This document shows positions 33,280 to 45,466 of a stretch of 64,000 nucleotides of DNA, in pieces. A program made the translations under genes and the position numbers. The stretch is taken from the NCBI GenBank assembly GCA_018292915.2, contig JACVVK020000034.1:2067501-2131500 (forward strand). The letters are read 5' to 3'. Source of the DNA: Batillaria attramentaria. Lineage: Eukaryota; Mollusca; Gastropoda; Batillariidae. The notes under the pieces are model-generated. The model was not told the DNA's origin, did no database searches, and saw only the letters and a program-made list of their open reading frames with translations. Positions within the stretch are counted from its first letter, which is position 1, and each line of letters starts with the position of its first letter.

Positions 33280-33457
33280 CCGCCCCGTCTCTCGGTAACC
33301 TCCGAAGTTTCTTGGAGATTGGTTCAGTGTTGGTTGTGAAAAGTATAGGATAGGTATTGGGTGGCGCTGCACCGCGGCGACGCGCTTCCCCCGATGGAGG
33401 AAGCCCGAATTTCCCGAAAGGGATAATAACGTAGTAAAACAAAACAAAACAAGCCCT
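33280..33457 (+). mobile_element. SINE family J, 3' fragment
   Basis: TAGGTATTGGGTGGCGCTGC through TTTCCCGAAAGGGATAATAA and an (AAAAC)n tail matches the reverse complement of 32196-32300. Together they form an inverted repeat about 1 kb apart. Confidence 0.75.
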
Positions 33458-34159
33458 GGCGAGCTCTCCTAGGTTCGATCGTCGGCTATTGTCTCTTCAG
33501 GTTGGATCTCTTGACAGAATATGTCACTGTTTGACGTTCAGTTTTCAAGTGTTACATACCGTTCTTGTTGAATGTTTATCGTCAAGGAGAGCATGCAGCA
33601 TTTTCCCCCAGCATGTGCATCAAATTATTGAAAGTAATATCGTCACATGATACATGCAGTGATCATTATACGGTAGCACGATAAGCAGCTTAAATATTGA
33701 GTGATTCAGCGAGTTCGCGCTGCTGTGCTTCAGAAGCCTTCCCCACTGACTGTTCCACGAAAACGCCGACCCCCACAGGAGCAGTAAACTCGTGTCACAC
33801 GAGGGCTCAGCGGAAACACGGCGAGCACTTGCGGTGCATTTGCCGCTAATCAAGTACCCTCCCCCGGGCCACCGGGCCCTCGAGGCGTCGCCCGTACGTC
33901 TGGGAGGGACAGGGCACAGACAGTGAGACAGGCGTGTGTTTGATCAGCCGATCGGCAGGGAAAGCAGAATTGATCTCATTGACTGCTCGCAGCCAGCTTC
34001 ACATCACCCTCCGGGTTGATGCTACGCGCTCAACAGCAGCAGCAACCATTGCTTCGTTTCACAATAGGAGACGCACAGGGGATAGTGGAGATGGCGGGTT
34101 TCTTCCTGTTGCTACTTTAGATTTATTTTAAGCGGCTAACGCTACCCGTTTTTTTTTTA

Positions 34160-34455
34160 AATGGTCACTGATCGTTCTGTCATCAAACCACTTTGACACC
34201 TGGACAGTGACAGCGTCTGTAATGCTGATGCTGAGCCTACAGAAGTATTCGATGACGCGGCTGCACTGGGTGGTCCAGTCATGTAACAACAGTCGTAGAA
34301 TTTGAATGTAATTTGGAAAGTGTAAACAACATTGTATCGCATTAAGAGCTGTACTGATCGTCCAGATAACATACAGATGTATTCACCAGAGAGACTGTTT
34401 CAGAACGTAAGTTGGCGTAGCGAAGATGGAGTTAGCTCGTTTAAAAAGGAAAGTA
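34160..34455 (-). repeat. repeat family E, reverse copy
   Basis: Starts GATCGTTCTG...ACACCTGGACAGTGACAGCG and continues ATTGTATCGCATTAAGAGC, matching 56270-56605 in the same orientation and 15228-15560 in reverse. Confidence 0.65.
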
Positions 34456-34474
34456 TGGCGATTGCTCTCAGGTA

Positions 34475-34640
34475 GACCCACATGTTTGAACTATGAGCTT
34501 GCACACATCTTTGTATTGTGTCAGTGAAAGTCGTTTTCTGGCTTTCCGGCCGACGCACTGCACACAGACAAACCGAAATCCGTATGAAAATGGAAACACT
34601 CGGTGCTTGCTGTTCACTGGATTTCGTTTTGTCTGTGTGA
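34475..34640 (+). repeat. repeat family H, copy
   Basis: Contains TTTGAACTATGAGCTTGCAC, GACAAACCGAAATCC, AAAATGGAAACACTCGG and GGATTTCG blocks. It is adjacent to family E, as at 15228-15740. Confidence 0.45.
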
Positions 34641-34658
34641 AAGAAAGAGACCGTATAT

Positions 34659-34672
34659 CTCCCCCCCCCCCC

Positions 34673-34714
<42 letters not shown>

Positions 34715-34733
34715 AGAGAGAGAGAGAGAGAGA
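34659..34733. repeat. C run, (CA)n, (GA)n compound
   Basis: A C run of about 12, then about 18 CA units, then about 11 GA units. Confidence 0.9.
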
Positions 34734-35279
34734 AACATTAGGCGCTGCTGGATTCCATGCTTATGTCAGACATGTAGCTTCCCCTGAGTGCAAAACTGAT
34801 TAACAGCACCGGAAAAACCTCCTCAATTTTGACTACCCCCGTGGCGAGAGACAGGGGAATGTTAGAGGTGTTCCCTGGTTTATAATTTCCTGATAACGGG
34901 GGCGATTCATTGCCGGACCGGATGCTAGGCTCACCTGAGGCGCGGGATCAGCTCACGGCCGTGTCTCAAGAACGGAACTACCCAGTGTTTCTCGTGCGGT
35001 TGCTGTGAACGGTGATGGTCGTAAGTCCCCTGCATACCGGATTCGATTGCACAGTTCTGGCGTGACCTGTCCCCTGAAGAGCACGTGAATACCGGGGTGT
35101 TTGGTTTACGATGACAGTTTCTCTGCCTTCCGCTGCGTCCCTGGCGTTGTGTGGGAAGAAATGGTGAGTTTTAGATGTCTTGTTTGCAGTTGGATCCTGC
35201 AGTAATCCACGGTGGTCGCTGCACTGACTTTTGAAAGTCAATGAACAGATTCACTATAATGTCGTTGGCTTGTCCGTTC

Positions 35280-35283
<4 letters not shown>

Positions 35284-35322
<39 letters not shown>

Positions 35323-35326
35323 CGCC
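35284..35326. repeat. (GT)n(GC)n tract
   Basis: About 15 GT units followed by CGCGCGCGCG. Z-DNA-prone. Confidence 0.9.
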
Positions 35327-35833
35327 GTCGCAAATTCTAAAACTAAGATGGATACAGTGTCCGACTTGATTTCTCGCGGTTTATGTTCGTCGCGAAGAAT
35401 TCACCAAAATGCGTGCAACTTCGTTAGGCAGGAAACGTCTGTTGAAAAAAAAATCGAAAATTAGAAACGGGAATAGCAGTCTAGTGCGTTTTCAGTTTAT
35501 GTCTGACCATCGTTCCTCACAGTATGTGAGCGTACTACGTTGTACTAGCCATTTCCTGCTGCTCGTGTTTTCACGGCTCGGGAGTAGTTCTAGACGCTGT
35601 TCACACGTTCTCAGGCGCAAATGCCTCGCTGACGTTTCGAATATTTACTGCGAGTGCGACGTCATTGTTTACCGCTGGTGGGTTCTGTGGTAGTCAGCGA
35701 TTTTTCTCTTAAGTTTTTACAACTGGCAACTGCTTCAAGTTGCAGAATTTAACGACACAGAGTCTGGAAATATCATATGGTAAGAGTTCAGATGGAGCGT
35801 GTCTGTCTGTCTGTCTGTCTGCCAAGAGCTCTT

Positions 35834-35878
35834 ACTAATAAAAATACGAGGGAATTGGCTTATGTTTGTTAGGTGAGT
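35834..35878 (+). promoter_or_regulatory. weaker second recursive splice candidate
   Basis: ACTAAT at 35834-35839 could be a branch point. TTGTTAG at 35866-35872 is followed directly by GTGAGT (35873-35878), again joining an acceptor to a donor. The pyrimidine tract is poor, so this is much weaker than the site at 291-299. Confidence 0.3.
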
Positions 35879-35938
35879 ATATCTTTCGTCACAGCTCAGA
35901 AGCTATCTCCAAGCGAAGGGCACCCGCACTTTTAGGAT

Positions 35939-36070
<132 letters not shown>

Positions 36071-36510
36071 AAAATGTCTGCGAGGACTAGGAAGACCAAC
36101 AAAAGAAAACGCTTGGATTGTGCGACCTTAAATAAAATTTGTAAGGACGCTCAGACTGGCATCCAGAAGTGGGCGTGCCGGTGTAAATGGGCAGGAACAT
36201 CTGCGTCCCATGCACGACAGTGTTTCTTTGGAGGAATCCCGTATTAGCAGTCGTTCCGCCGACAAAGTCCTGTCGTTTTCCATTTCCTTGGCTTGTGGGC
36301 ATTGCAGTTGTAACGTGATTACCTGCGAAATTGAATCCCCTCATCTCGGTTAAAAAAAGAAGAAGATTCTAATAATTATGTTCTACGGAAAAACATGCAG
36401 AGAAATGGTTTTATTGTTTTTGTTTGGACCTGTGGAGCTCAAACAAGCTTGCACACACGAGCAGCAACTTGACCACTCGTGTACAATTCACTGGATCTCT
36501 CCTGCGTACA

Positions 36511-36683
36511 GGGAGCCGGGATAGCTGAATGGTAGAGCGTTGGACTTTCAGCGCTCGGGTCGTGAGTTCGAATCCCGGCCGGAGCTAAATATTTGTGTAG
36601 GCCTTTTTCTCGTTGCCCCCGTCTTTGATATCACTCATACGTGGTGGAAAAGGACGTTAAACTCCCAAACACCCCACCCACCC
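36511..36683 (+). mobile_element. SINE family C, copy 9
   Basis: Full copy with the head GGGAGCCGGGATAGCTGAAT, B box GAGTTCGAATCCC and 3' end GGACGTTAAACTCCCAAACA. It is followed 32 bp later by another copy inserted in similar flanking sequence. Confidence 0.9.
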
Positions 36684-36714
36684 TCGCCTGTGCACGCAGA
36701 GAGTGTCCCATGTT

Positions 36715-36883
36715 GGGAGCCGGGGTGGCCGAATGGTAGAGCGTTGGACTTCTGATGCTTGGGTCGTGAGTTCGAATCCCGGCTGGGGCCAAATATTGTG
36801 CTGGCTTTTTCATCGTTGCCCCGTCCTTGATATCATCCGTATGTGGTGGAAAAGGACGTTAAACTTCCAAACACCCACCCACA
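36715..36883 (+). mobile_element. SINE family C, copy 10, tandem to copy 9
   Basis: Full copy. ACGCAGAGAGTGTCCCA is present on both sides (36694-36710 and 36895-36911) as a 17-bp duplication that also includes short extra bases. CCTGCGTAC-like sequence precedes copy 9 and follows copy 10, showing repeated use of one target. Confidence 0.9.
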
Positions 36884-37401
36884 CTTTCCTGCGTACGCAG
36901 AGAGTGTCCCAGGTCATACCTGCATACGCAAACAGAGCCTGGGAGTTTGCGTGTTACCCCGACCTTATGTCTCAGGCTTCCTTTTTCTCTTCCGTTTGGC
37001 GCCGCGCGACGTTTGACTGACGTGCGTGTCGTCATTTGCGGCCGGCGCTCGGTGATCATATTCGGATGTAATTGTGATGAATGCGCTGTTGGCCGGTCAG
37101 GGGCTATTTCTCTTTGGTCTCAAGGTCGCAGGAAAGCGTTATTTGTATTTCAGTCTCTGGCGTCATTCTCCTTTTTGATTTTTTTGTTTTGTTTTGTTTT
37201 GTTTTTTTTTGTTTTGGGCGCCAGTTTTTTTTAGAGTGCTAGGTTTTATAGAGTTCTCTCTTTTTGTTGGTGTGTGTGTGTGTGTGGTGGGGGGGGGGGG
37301 TAGTTCCGCTTGTGAGTGCGTCCCAGCAGTCAGCCCTAATAGTAAACAGAGCTGTGCGTTTCGGCTTGCTTTTCGACTTCTGTTCGCAGAGTGAACTATT
37401 G

Positions 37402-37505
37402 AGTGCGGCATTGCTTTAGTGTTCTCCGCTACCTTTTGTGCTTTGGGGAATATTATTCCTGTGATTCACACTCCCGGGGCAGGCAGCAGCTGAGGTTGTG
37501 TGAGA
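37402..37505 (+). repeat. direct repeat, unit 1
   Basis: GAGTGCGGCATTGC...CGCTACCTTTTGTGCTTTGG...GGCAGGCAGCAGCTGAGGTT recurs at 38199-38310, about 800 bp downstream. Confidence 0.65.
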
Positions 37506-37915
37506 CTGCCCGTACACTGTAATCAGTCGACTAGTCAATCTGAAAATAAGCAAAGCTCTGAATGCTGCACGCGAACGAGAACTGCAATAGTCCGAAGCTG
37601 TCCAGGTCACCCTACGTGCCGGCAGACGCTGTGCGTTTTGATTTGCGCTCGGTGCCAGTGTTTTTGGAGGCTGTCCGTACTATGTAAACCGTCAGTGATG
37701 AGCAGAGCTCTGAATGCAATACACTGCCGTCTGCTGGCCGTGCGAACGAGAATTGCAACGGCCCAAAGCTGTCCTAATCAACCGCGCCGGCCTGCACTGC
37801 AGGTTCTGTTCGCTCAGTGCCAGTCTGTGTGAAGCTGTAACCGTGCATGCGTGTGTGTCTGAACAGTACGATGCTGACACCTCCAAAACAGCTTCGAACG
37901 ATTTGTCTGCCTGGA
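37506..37915 (+). repeat. E/G-type repeat, two tandem diverged units
   Basis: Two units (about 37506-37672 and 37673-37915) share CCGTAC, AGAGCTCTGAATGC or AAAGCTCTGAATGC, CGAACGAGAA(C/T)TGCAA and AAGCTGTCC. The second ends ACAGCTTCGAACGATTTG as in family E. Confidence 0.5.
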
Positions 37916-37963
37916 ATACGCTGCAGGCCGCGTAAAGGTGAGAAGGTTTCGATTTGATGGAAG

Positions 37964-38038
<75 letters not shown>
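37964..38038. repeat. (GT)n microsatellite
   Basis: About 37 GT units, followed by G and A runs. Confidence 0.95.
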
Positions 38039-38039
<1 letters not shown>

Positions 38040-38198
38040 CGGTAGGGACGGGGGAAAAAAAAAAAAAACCCTGGTGGCGGCAGCTGTAAGGGAGAATAAG
38101 TGCATAGGAAATGTCATGTGGGAATGGCGGTTATGAAGTGGAGCGGTGTATTAATCATGAAGCAGGCGTATTGTGTGAGTGAGCGGCCATCGGCCTGC

Positions 38199-38310
38199 TG
38201 AGTGCCACAGTGCTGCAGTGTTCGTCGCTACCTTTTGTGCTTTGGGGGACTTTAATTCGCGTGATTCTGACGCTCTGGGCAGGCAGCAGCTGAGGTTGTA
38301 AATCAGATAT
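38199..38310 (+). repeat. direct repeat, unit 2
   Basis: Partner of 37402-37505. The two units bracket the E/G-type units and the GT array, suggesting a tandem duplication of a larger block. Confidence 0.65.
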
Positions 38311-41300
38311 TGGCAAGGGCGGGTTTCACGACGTGCCGGAGTCGCCATTATTGTTCAGATTCTTTGATTTCAGCCACGCGCCACTTTGCTGTGCGCAGTA
38401 ATCTGCACCACAGCCCCAGCAGGTTTTCAATTCATCCGCGTGTGATGATAACTGAGACCCAATCAATTGCTTAAACTGCGAACCCGTTGCGCATAAGGCG
38501 TGTGCACACAATCGATGTGACGGCGTTAACGAAACATTAAGCCGTCGGTCACGGAAGCCTAGCTTCGAATGTCTGACTCATTCGTATAGTCAATTAGAGA
38601 GCGCCAGACGATCGTGGTGTTCAAACTCTTTGCTGAAGTTTTTTTGGGGGTCTTAGAACGGCGAAAAGACGCGCGGCGTTGTTTTCTCAACTACAGTCGC
38701 AGGATAATATTTCAAAGATACACCATTTTTGTCTAAGGTTAATGCACTATCAGTACCATAGTCACAGTTGGCGGCATCAGCCTACTGAGAGGACCTGGTA
38801 CCGAAGCTGCACCACGTCAGTTAATTAAAATTTTGCGAAGGAGAGAGACACGATCTCGCGGTACTGACTGGAATCTTCGTCGCTTCCGCCCCTGGTGTTC
38901 AGGCTGTGCGGATCCTGATTAAACAAAGCGTCGGTCATCATACCATAGTCTGCCTGCAGAGCAGAGACGTGCCAAAGTGTGACAGGACCACTGTAAACCT
39001 GGCCAACATTGCAACACGACGCTTGGGTGAAGATCAGTGTACTGTAGTTGAGCGCGCATCGTCTTTTACGAGTGCACAGATACCGTATTGAGCTGAACTG
39101 AGCCGAACCCAAGTGTTTAGTAACACCGGAGCCTAGCAGTGAACAGTCTCCTGACCACGGATGCAGGCACCGGTTGCTGTTTACTAAGCCCTAATTATTT
39201 TCGCAGTCTGTATTGTTGTCTTCAGCCTTTGAGAGGTAGTTAACCGTGTGCAGACCTACAGAAAGAAAGAGTTCGCAAAACTAGAGAGCCGCCAACACCA
39301 GCATATCAACATCCAGCCTCACGTGCCCAACATGCGGAAGACACTTCCGTGCCCGGGGTTAGCCACCAATTAGGCTCATTAGTCACCTCCGGGCACATAA
39401 AAAAAAAACCATTCCCTAGGACACAAGAGTCTTTCAGTGGACTGCATTCTGGAGTCTAATCAAAACCAGCACTCTTGGAGCAGAAGTCGCGGTGCTCATC
39501 GATATCGACGAGCGGAAGAGCAACACCACCTGTTATAGGAAGGCAGGGTCGTGACCTTTGTGGTGTTTCTGGCCGTACGACAGCCACTGTCACATAGGCT
39601 GGGGAGTTCCTACCACTTGGTTTTGTGAGAAGACGACCAAGGCCGTGGTTTAAAGTGACACAGCCCACAGCAAGGTATTTGAAGAATGGGGTGATTTTGC
39701 CGCGGTCACTGACACACGCAGAGCTCCAGTGATAAACCGCCCCCCTATGTCAGTCCCCAAAGTACATGGACTGCAAGTTAGCGTAGACCCCAGGACAGTA
39801 CAAGGTTTGTTTCTCAGCCCCTGACCAAGATGTCATGGCGGTGTGTGTGTGTCTGACTGTGATGAGACGGGTCACCTAGTGGATAGTCACCGAGATAAGC
39901 TGCTGCGGCGGTGTTTATGATAGTGGCGTCTGTCACAATTTCTGCATCATCGGTCTCTTTTCGTCAAGATGAGCCAGGTGAGATTTCGTAAGATGTACCG
40001 AGTTTGTTTGTTTGTTTGTTGTTGTTGTTGTTTGTTTGTTTTTTGTTTTTTTTTGGGGGGGGGGTGCATTTATTCTGCATTCTCTTGATCGAAGTCCTGT
40101 CATGTGTGTTGGCCGGTGGCGCGTTTGAATTGGGGAACAGCCACCAGCGAGGATTTTACCGACTGCAGTGAACCGAAACAAACAGCTGGTTTTTAGAAAA
40201 GGGTACTGCCCAGTTCGTAGTTTCACTTTGGTCGTGAACTGCGTGTTATTTATAGTAATACTAGATAGATCTTTTGCATTAATAATGCAAAAACCGGCAG
40301 ATTTAGTCATATTTTGGGTTAGCTCATTTCAGTTGTCCCGCATTAAATATCAACAACAACATCAACGACAACACAAACAAAACAACAACAACAAATAAAA
40401 CAACAACCCCAAGCTATTTTTGTTTTAGTTTACTCTAGACGTCTGCAAAACATTAAGTCCTTCCTTAGTTCGTGTCTAGATTGTCATCTTTTGACTAAGC
40501 AAGGCAAGTCATTTCCATTCCTCTGGGGGCATAGGAAAGGGCGATTTCCGTCTGTGCAATGCCGATCCTCTGCAAGGTGCTAGATGCTCTTAGTTTCTGT
40601 TACAACCTGCCTCCCTGGAGAGTTCGTGGCTAGTTTGGCCTCGCACATTATTCCACGCCGCACAGTCAGCAGAGAATCTTAACAGCTTTACGTCCGACAC
40701 ACTCGACAGGTATATAATTGCTCACCCGATCGTCGGGTCTCAAGGCGTGAAAGACGACGCTAAATGTAACCTCATTTTTCCGGCACCGTAGTCAGTATGG
40801 AGATGGGCTCATCAGAGACGGGAAACAAGCATGCAGGTGGTGTGGTACAGCGTGGATTTGGCGCCTTCCACGCTCAGGCTAATCAGTCTGCAAGAGGAGA
40901 CAGGAAGGTCCGTCGTGCCGTGGGTGATTGTCCGCAGGCGTGGCTGAGGTGATGCCCACGCCGTAGTGTGAACTCGGGTTGGCTGGCATTAGCTTAATTA
41001 TTGTACTTGGAATTGCGTGGAAAACGCCGTCCCCTTTTTGAGCTACGGTGAAAAAGTGTTTTTTTTTGTTTTTTTTTTAAAGGCTGTGTAATTTACTGTG
41101 TTAACTTAATTCCTACTAAGTAAGTGTAGGGTTATGCACCAGTGGCCTCACTAAACAAAAACAACAACAAAAAACAAAAACAAACAACAACAACAACAAC
41201 AACAAAAACCCAGCAATGAATTTATGTCTGCATGGATTTAAATTTGGCTGCACTTTAATTATACTCGTGTTTGCTGCAGTGAGAGCCGTTAAGTAGCCAT

Positions 41301-42340
41301 TAATTTTGCCTGATTTCGCATACAGAACCAAAACCGAAATAGAGTATTAAAAACAGCAGCAACAACAACAACAAACAAACAACCCTGGCATATTCATGCT
41401 ATTATATCAAGCGGTCGCATTCTTTGGTATATTTCGGGTTGGCATTAGCGCCAGCTTAGGGAGGAGTTCGGCACGACAGTGAGCGCTTGTGTTGTTTAAC
41501 TTGTAGGGTCAGTGTGCTTTATGGGGGTGTTAATACTGTGAGGGGTCGCATCCTTTGATTATAACAACGTGAAGGAAGTGCGTGTGGTTCTGATACCCAA
41601 AGCAGGAAACCTCCCACACGACAGTGGAGGTTAATGCCTTGATTCATGTAAAAAACAAAAAAAAAAGTGAAGGAAGAGCATCTGATACCTTCAGCACGAA
41701 ACCTTAAATGACTGCAAACCGCAAGGGCAAAGAACAAGGCACAAGCCGAGAGCTTTGAAGGGAGAAGGCAATTTCAAAACTTTAAAAACGAACAACGAAC
41801 ACACAAACAAGCAGAACAAGGCCACCGAAATCCCAGACGGGGAAGAACCGCGCATCGTTAATTTAAAAACCTCAGTCCTTAAAATGACCTCGAAATCCGA
41901 GGCAAGGGCTATTAAGGACGCCCACAACCGTTTTAGATCCTGTTCACGTGATTCTACTGCGTCATTAGAAAGAACGAAAAAAGAAAAGGAAGGAAGGAAG
42001 GGAGGGAGAAGCGGGGAGAGAGAGAGAGAGAGAGAGAAAAAGTTTCGAAAAGGCTTTGTTCTTAGTGACGGTGTTTCTGTGTAGGCAGATTGAAAAATCG
42101 ATATTAGACACGCTAGGCGCTGCAGTTGTCAGGGTTGATGTGATTGGGACCTTCCGGAGGGCAAATTAAGCAGTCTACGGCACAACATCTGCCCGAGGAG
42201 CACCACTTCACGTGACACTGGACGGAGGGAGGGAGCAGTAGCCACAGACAGTGTCACCGGCCGCGGCACGGAGGTGTAGGCGTTAGGAATGGATTAGAGG
42301 TGGTGGGCGAAATCTACATGTATGTTTGTGACGGGATGTT
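38311..42340. other. intronic stretch, simple repeats only
   Basis: Contains T(9)G(10) at 40046-40064, AAC-rich tracts near 40340-40400 and 41155-41210, and (GA)n near 42018-42036. No SINE head, coding exon or LINE fragment was recognised. Confidence 0.5.
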
Positions 42341-42345
42341 GACAC

Positions 42346-42346
<1 letters not shown>

Positions 42347-42383
<37 letters not shown>
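42347..42383. repeat. (GT)n microsatellite
   Basis: About 18 GT units. No gene is seen in 42384-43530. Confidence 0.9.
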
Positions 42384-42385
<2 letters not shown>

Positions 42386-43534
42386 GAACTGTTTATCAGT
42401 GGCATTTTGCCCTTCCTGGCGCAGACTTGGGCCTTCAATGACCTGTGCAACCTGAACTGTTAATTGACAGACCTGTATCAGAATTTCACCAGATTTTCTT
42501 TGGCTTGCAGTTTGAGAAGCTTGCACTTATTCAGGGTGCTGATCAGTAGTTTTTCTTAAGTGAAAAAAAAGTCACCAAAGTGGCAACCCTTCGCACAGAA
42601 GTTTTCACATACTACCAGGACAAGCGCTAAGACCTTTCCTAATACCCACAACTTTATCCGGGATGCTACCTACCCAACCTTGGTCGCGCTCAGGCGCCTG
42701 GTTTGATTGTCTGGTGTGGCGATAGTTGCTAGTAGAGGCGCCACACGCCAACCTCCCATTTTCAACGTCTCACGCACTGCACGTGCAGCCGGCTTTTGAC
42801 CTGTCCTGCACCGCTTGCAGGGTTTCTTTTTCCCGCTTGATTTTTGTGGAAAGTGACGTAGCTGATGCGAAGCGATGCAACGGCACATGAAGTGAATTTT
42901 ATCACAGTGAATTAATCCTACGAAACGCGTGTTTTGCACGCACCCACGCACGCACGCACCTGCTTTTGTTTCACTTTAACGGAAGTCGATCATCACGTCT
43001 GTGTTATTTCTCTGCCTCCGTTCTTGGAAAGGGAGAGAAAAGTAAACAATATTCCTGATTCTGTCGAGAAAATCCAAGCAAAGCAAAGTATGCTGCCACG
43101 CAAAGTATGCTGTTCCTAAGTAGTGTTAGGTCGTCTCAGCCTCTGAAGTCACGCGTGTAAGCACGAATTTCTGCCCGTTTCCAATAACTTCGATCGCGTC
43201 ATTGCGCATCGCCACTGACGGCACCACTTGCCGTGGGCACAAGCTACGCGGGGAATGAAACCGAGCGTCCCCGCCTCATCTTCTGGATCGGGATAATTGC
43301 ATCTGTCTTTGCTGACTGTCCGTCGCCTCGATGCTTGTTACGAACAGAACGGAACTCTGCGATAAGTTCAATCAAGTCGACACTACTAACGGATTGAGCG
43401 GAAATTTCCAGTCTATAGTAGTCATTTTAAAGGTCATTTGTGGTAATGAGGAGGAAAGGAAAGGTGCTCTTTGTTGTTGTTGTTGTTGTTTTGTTTTTGT
43501 TGCTATGCTGCAAACTGGTTTATTGCGCCTAGGA

Positions 43535-43787
43535 GATGAGAAGTTTGTGTTTGTTTTACCTAGTTGTAATTGCTATTTGTTTTCTACGCATTTTTTTAAG
43601 CTGGAGTTCGAGAAATTAGCATGAAGGTGCAGCGTCTCCTGCATGTCCTAGGTTTATACTACCCCGTAGACCAGTTTGCATCCTTTGGCCAACGTTGTAT
43701 TTTTTTTTTCACGTACTGCAGGCACACTTAGCCGCGAATTAGTCTTTGTGGCTTGCGGGGCTTTAAGCCCTATAAACTCACTCAATC
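43535..43787 (+). mobile_element. repeat family D, copy 4
   Basis: GTTTGTTTTACCTAGTTGTA, TTAGCATGAAGGTGCAGCG, CAGTTTGCATCC and GCCGCGAATTAGTCTTTGTG, ending CTATAAACTCACTCA. Confidence 0.75.
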
Positions 43788-43810
43788 CCTTGTTTGTTTT
43801 TGAGTAAGTT

Positions 43811-43819
43811 TGTGTGTGT

Positions 43820-43850
<31 letters not shown>

Positions 43851-43851
43851 G
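43811..43851. repeat. (GT)n then G(17)
   Basis: About 12 GT units followed by an uninterrupted G run. Confidence 0.9.
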
Positions 43852-44268
43852 TCCTTTTTGTGTTTTGCCAGGTTTGGGGGAAAAAAGTTAAAAGTGCAGT
43901 AATGTTTAGAGAAATGTGAGGTTTTCCGATCTACATGATTAGAAGACCGAGTCATTTCCCTATGCAGACATACAGGCACTGAGTGCTTTCTGCAGACAGA
44001 TGGTTTTGTGCTTCCTAACATGAATGTATGTACTGTTACACAACATAGAGAAAGCAAGCACTCATTTGTGGATGGCAGTGAATTACCAGTACCTGACATG
44101 AGTATTGTGTCGTACATGATGGTCATTGGTTCGAATCCCATTTTGGAGCCCTCATTTGTACTCGCCCCCCCTACCCCCCCCCCCCCCCTTTTTTTTTTAT
44201 TATTGTCCAGCCTTTGACATCGCTTTTTGCGGTAAAAATAAATTGTCCAAAAATATAAAAAACAACCC

Positions 44269-44345
44269 CTCAATCAATCAATCAATCAGTCAGTCAGTCA
44301 GTCAGTCAGTCAGTCAGTCAGTCAGTCAGTCAGTCAGTCCAGTCA
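44269..44345. repeat. (TCAA)n(TCAG)n tetranucleotide repeat
   Basis: TCAATCAATCAATCAA grades into about 13 TCAG units. It ends roughly 90 bp upstream of the 44436 exon. Confidence 0.95.
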
Positions 44346-44435
44346 GTCCAGTCAGTCAACTGACCAACCAACGAAACAAGCAAACTAACAAAAAAACGTA
44401 GCTGACGGCAGTATTTTCTGGTGTGTGTGTTGCAG

Positions 44436-44606
44436 GAGCAGGTGAAAGAGAAGAACAAGTCGGCCACACCTCCGAGTGACGAGAAAGAGGACGATGTGTC
44501 CACCACGCCCCCCAACTTTCCACCCCCCATGAACCAGCGCATGCGCCGCGGGGCCGTCAGTGCTGAGGTTTACAAGGAGGAAGATGCTGCACAATATGTT
44601 AAAATG
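44436..44606 (+). CDS. PRKAR1A: PRKAR1A-type exon: linker with pseudosubstrate
   Basis: 57 codons, phase 0 at both ends, with GTTGCAG acceptor and ATG|GTGAGC donor. It encodes a charged, proline-rich linker and then RRGAVS. This is the pseudosubstrate inhibitor site of type I PKA regulatory subunits (RRGAIS in mammals); Ala replaces the phospho-acceptor, so the site occupies the catalytic cleft without being phosphorylated. [15 protein letters not shown] follows. The length equals human exon 3 as recalled (171 nt). The preceding dimerization/docking exon is not in view. Paralogue assignment (1A or 1B) is not meaningful outside vertebrates; the symbol denotes the type I subunit. Confidence 0.97.
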
Positions 44607-44627
44607 GTGAGCGGGCGTGTTTTGACG

Positions 44628-44710
44628 GTGTGTGTGTGTGTGTGCGCGCGCGCGCGCGCGCCGCGCGCGTGTGTGTGTGTGTGTGTGTGTGTTTGCGCGC
44701 GCGTGTGTAA
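44628..44710. repeat. (GT)n(GC)n tract just after an exon
   Basis: GT, CGCGCG, GT and CGCG blocks begin 22 nt after the donor at 44607. They form one of the strongest alternating purine-pyrimidine stretches in the window. Confidence 0.9.
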
Positions 44711-45197
44711 TTGAGTGTGCGTGCGTTCGCACGTGTGTGCATTGATGGGTGCGCCTGAGTACACGGATGGGTGATTCGCACATTGTTACTGTTTTTGTAT
44801 CAAATGTAGCACGTGTTCAGTTCTCAGAAAGAACCCCCTTTGCGAAAACACACCCAGCACTCTACGAAAGAGCTGCATGTTTCAGTGCTAATAGGGAAAG
44901 AAGGCCTTTCTGACTTGATACGTTTTCGCTTCCTGACCAAGCTGTCCTGGTGCGCGCGTGTTAATTTGCTTTTATCCTCCAGCTTGCCCTTCCATTAGCC
45001 TGCTAATGCATTGGTAATTGGCTGAAATCAAAGTCAGTATTTCACTAGACCCGGTCAGTCCCCGTGTTTCACTGGCAGCTGGTCTGTCTGTGGTAACCGA
45101 ACTGTCGGCGAAAGAGCTGCTTGTGAGAAATGGCAACAGAGGAAGAGAAACCAGCTTCGTCTTAAATATTTACTATTAGTCATGTTTGGAACACACA

Positions 45198-45223
45198 CTC
45201 ACACAGACACAGACACACACACA

Positions 45224-45295
<72 letters not shown>
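45198..45295. repeat. (CA)n microsatellite
   Basis: About 47 CA units with GACA variants at the start, followed by AAC/GACGAC-rich sequence to about 45366. Confidence 0.95.
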
Positions 45296-45296
<1 letters not shown>

Positions 45297-45466
45297 CAAA
45301 AACAAAACAAAAACAGAGAAACAACCAATAAAACCCAAACGACGACGACAACAACAACAACAACAAAGAGAAGAGAAATAACCAAAAAAATGCCAAACAG
45401 CGACAACTCAAGCGCGCACGCACGCACGCATGCACGCACGCACGCCCTCTCTGTCTGTCTCTCATG

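Noticed and set aside
44269..44345. Short regular repeats as a CRISPR array
   Set aside because: These are 4-bp tandem repeats without unique spacers, in an animal intron.
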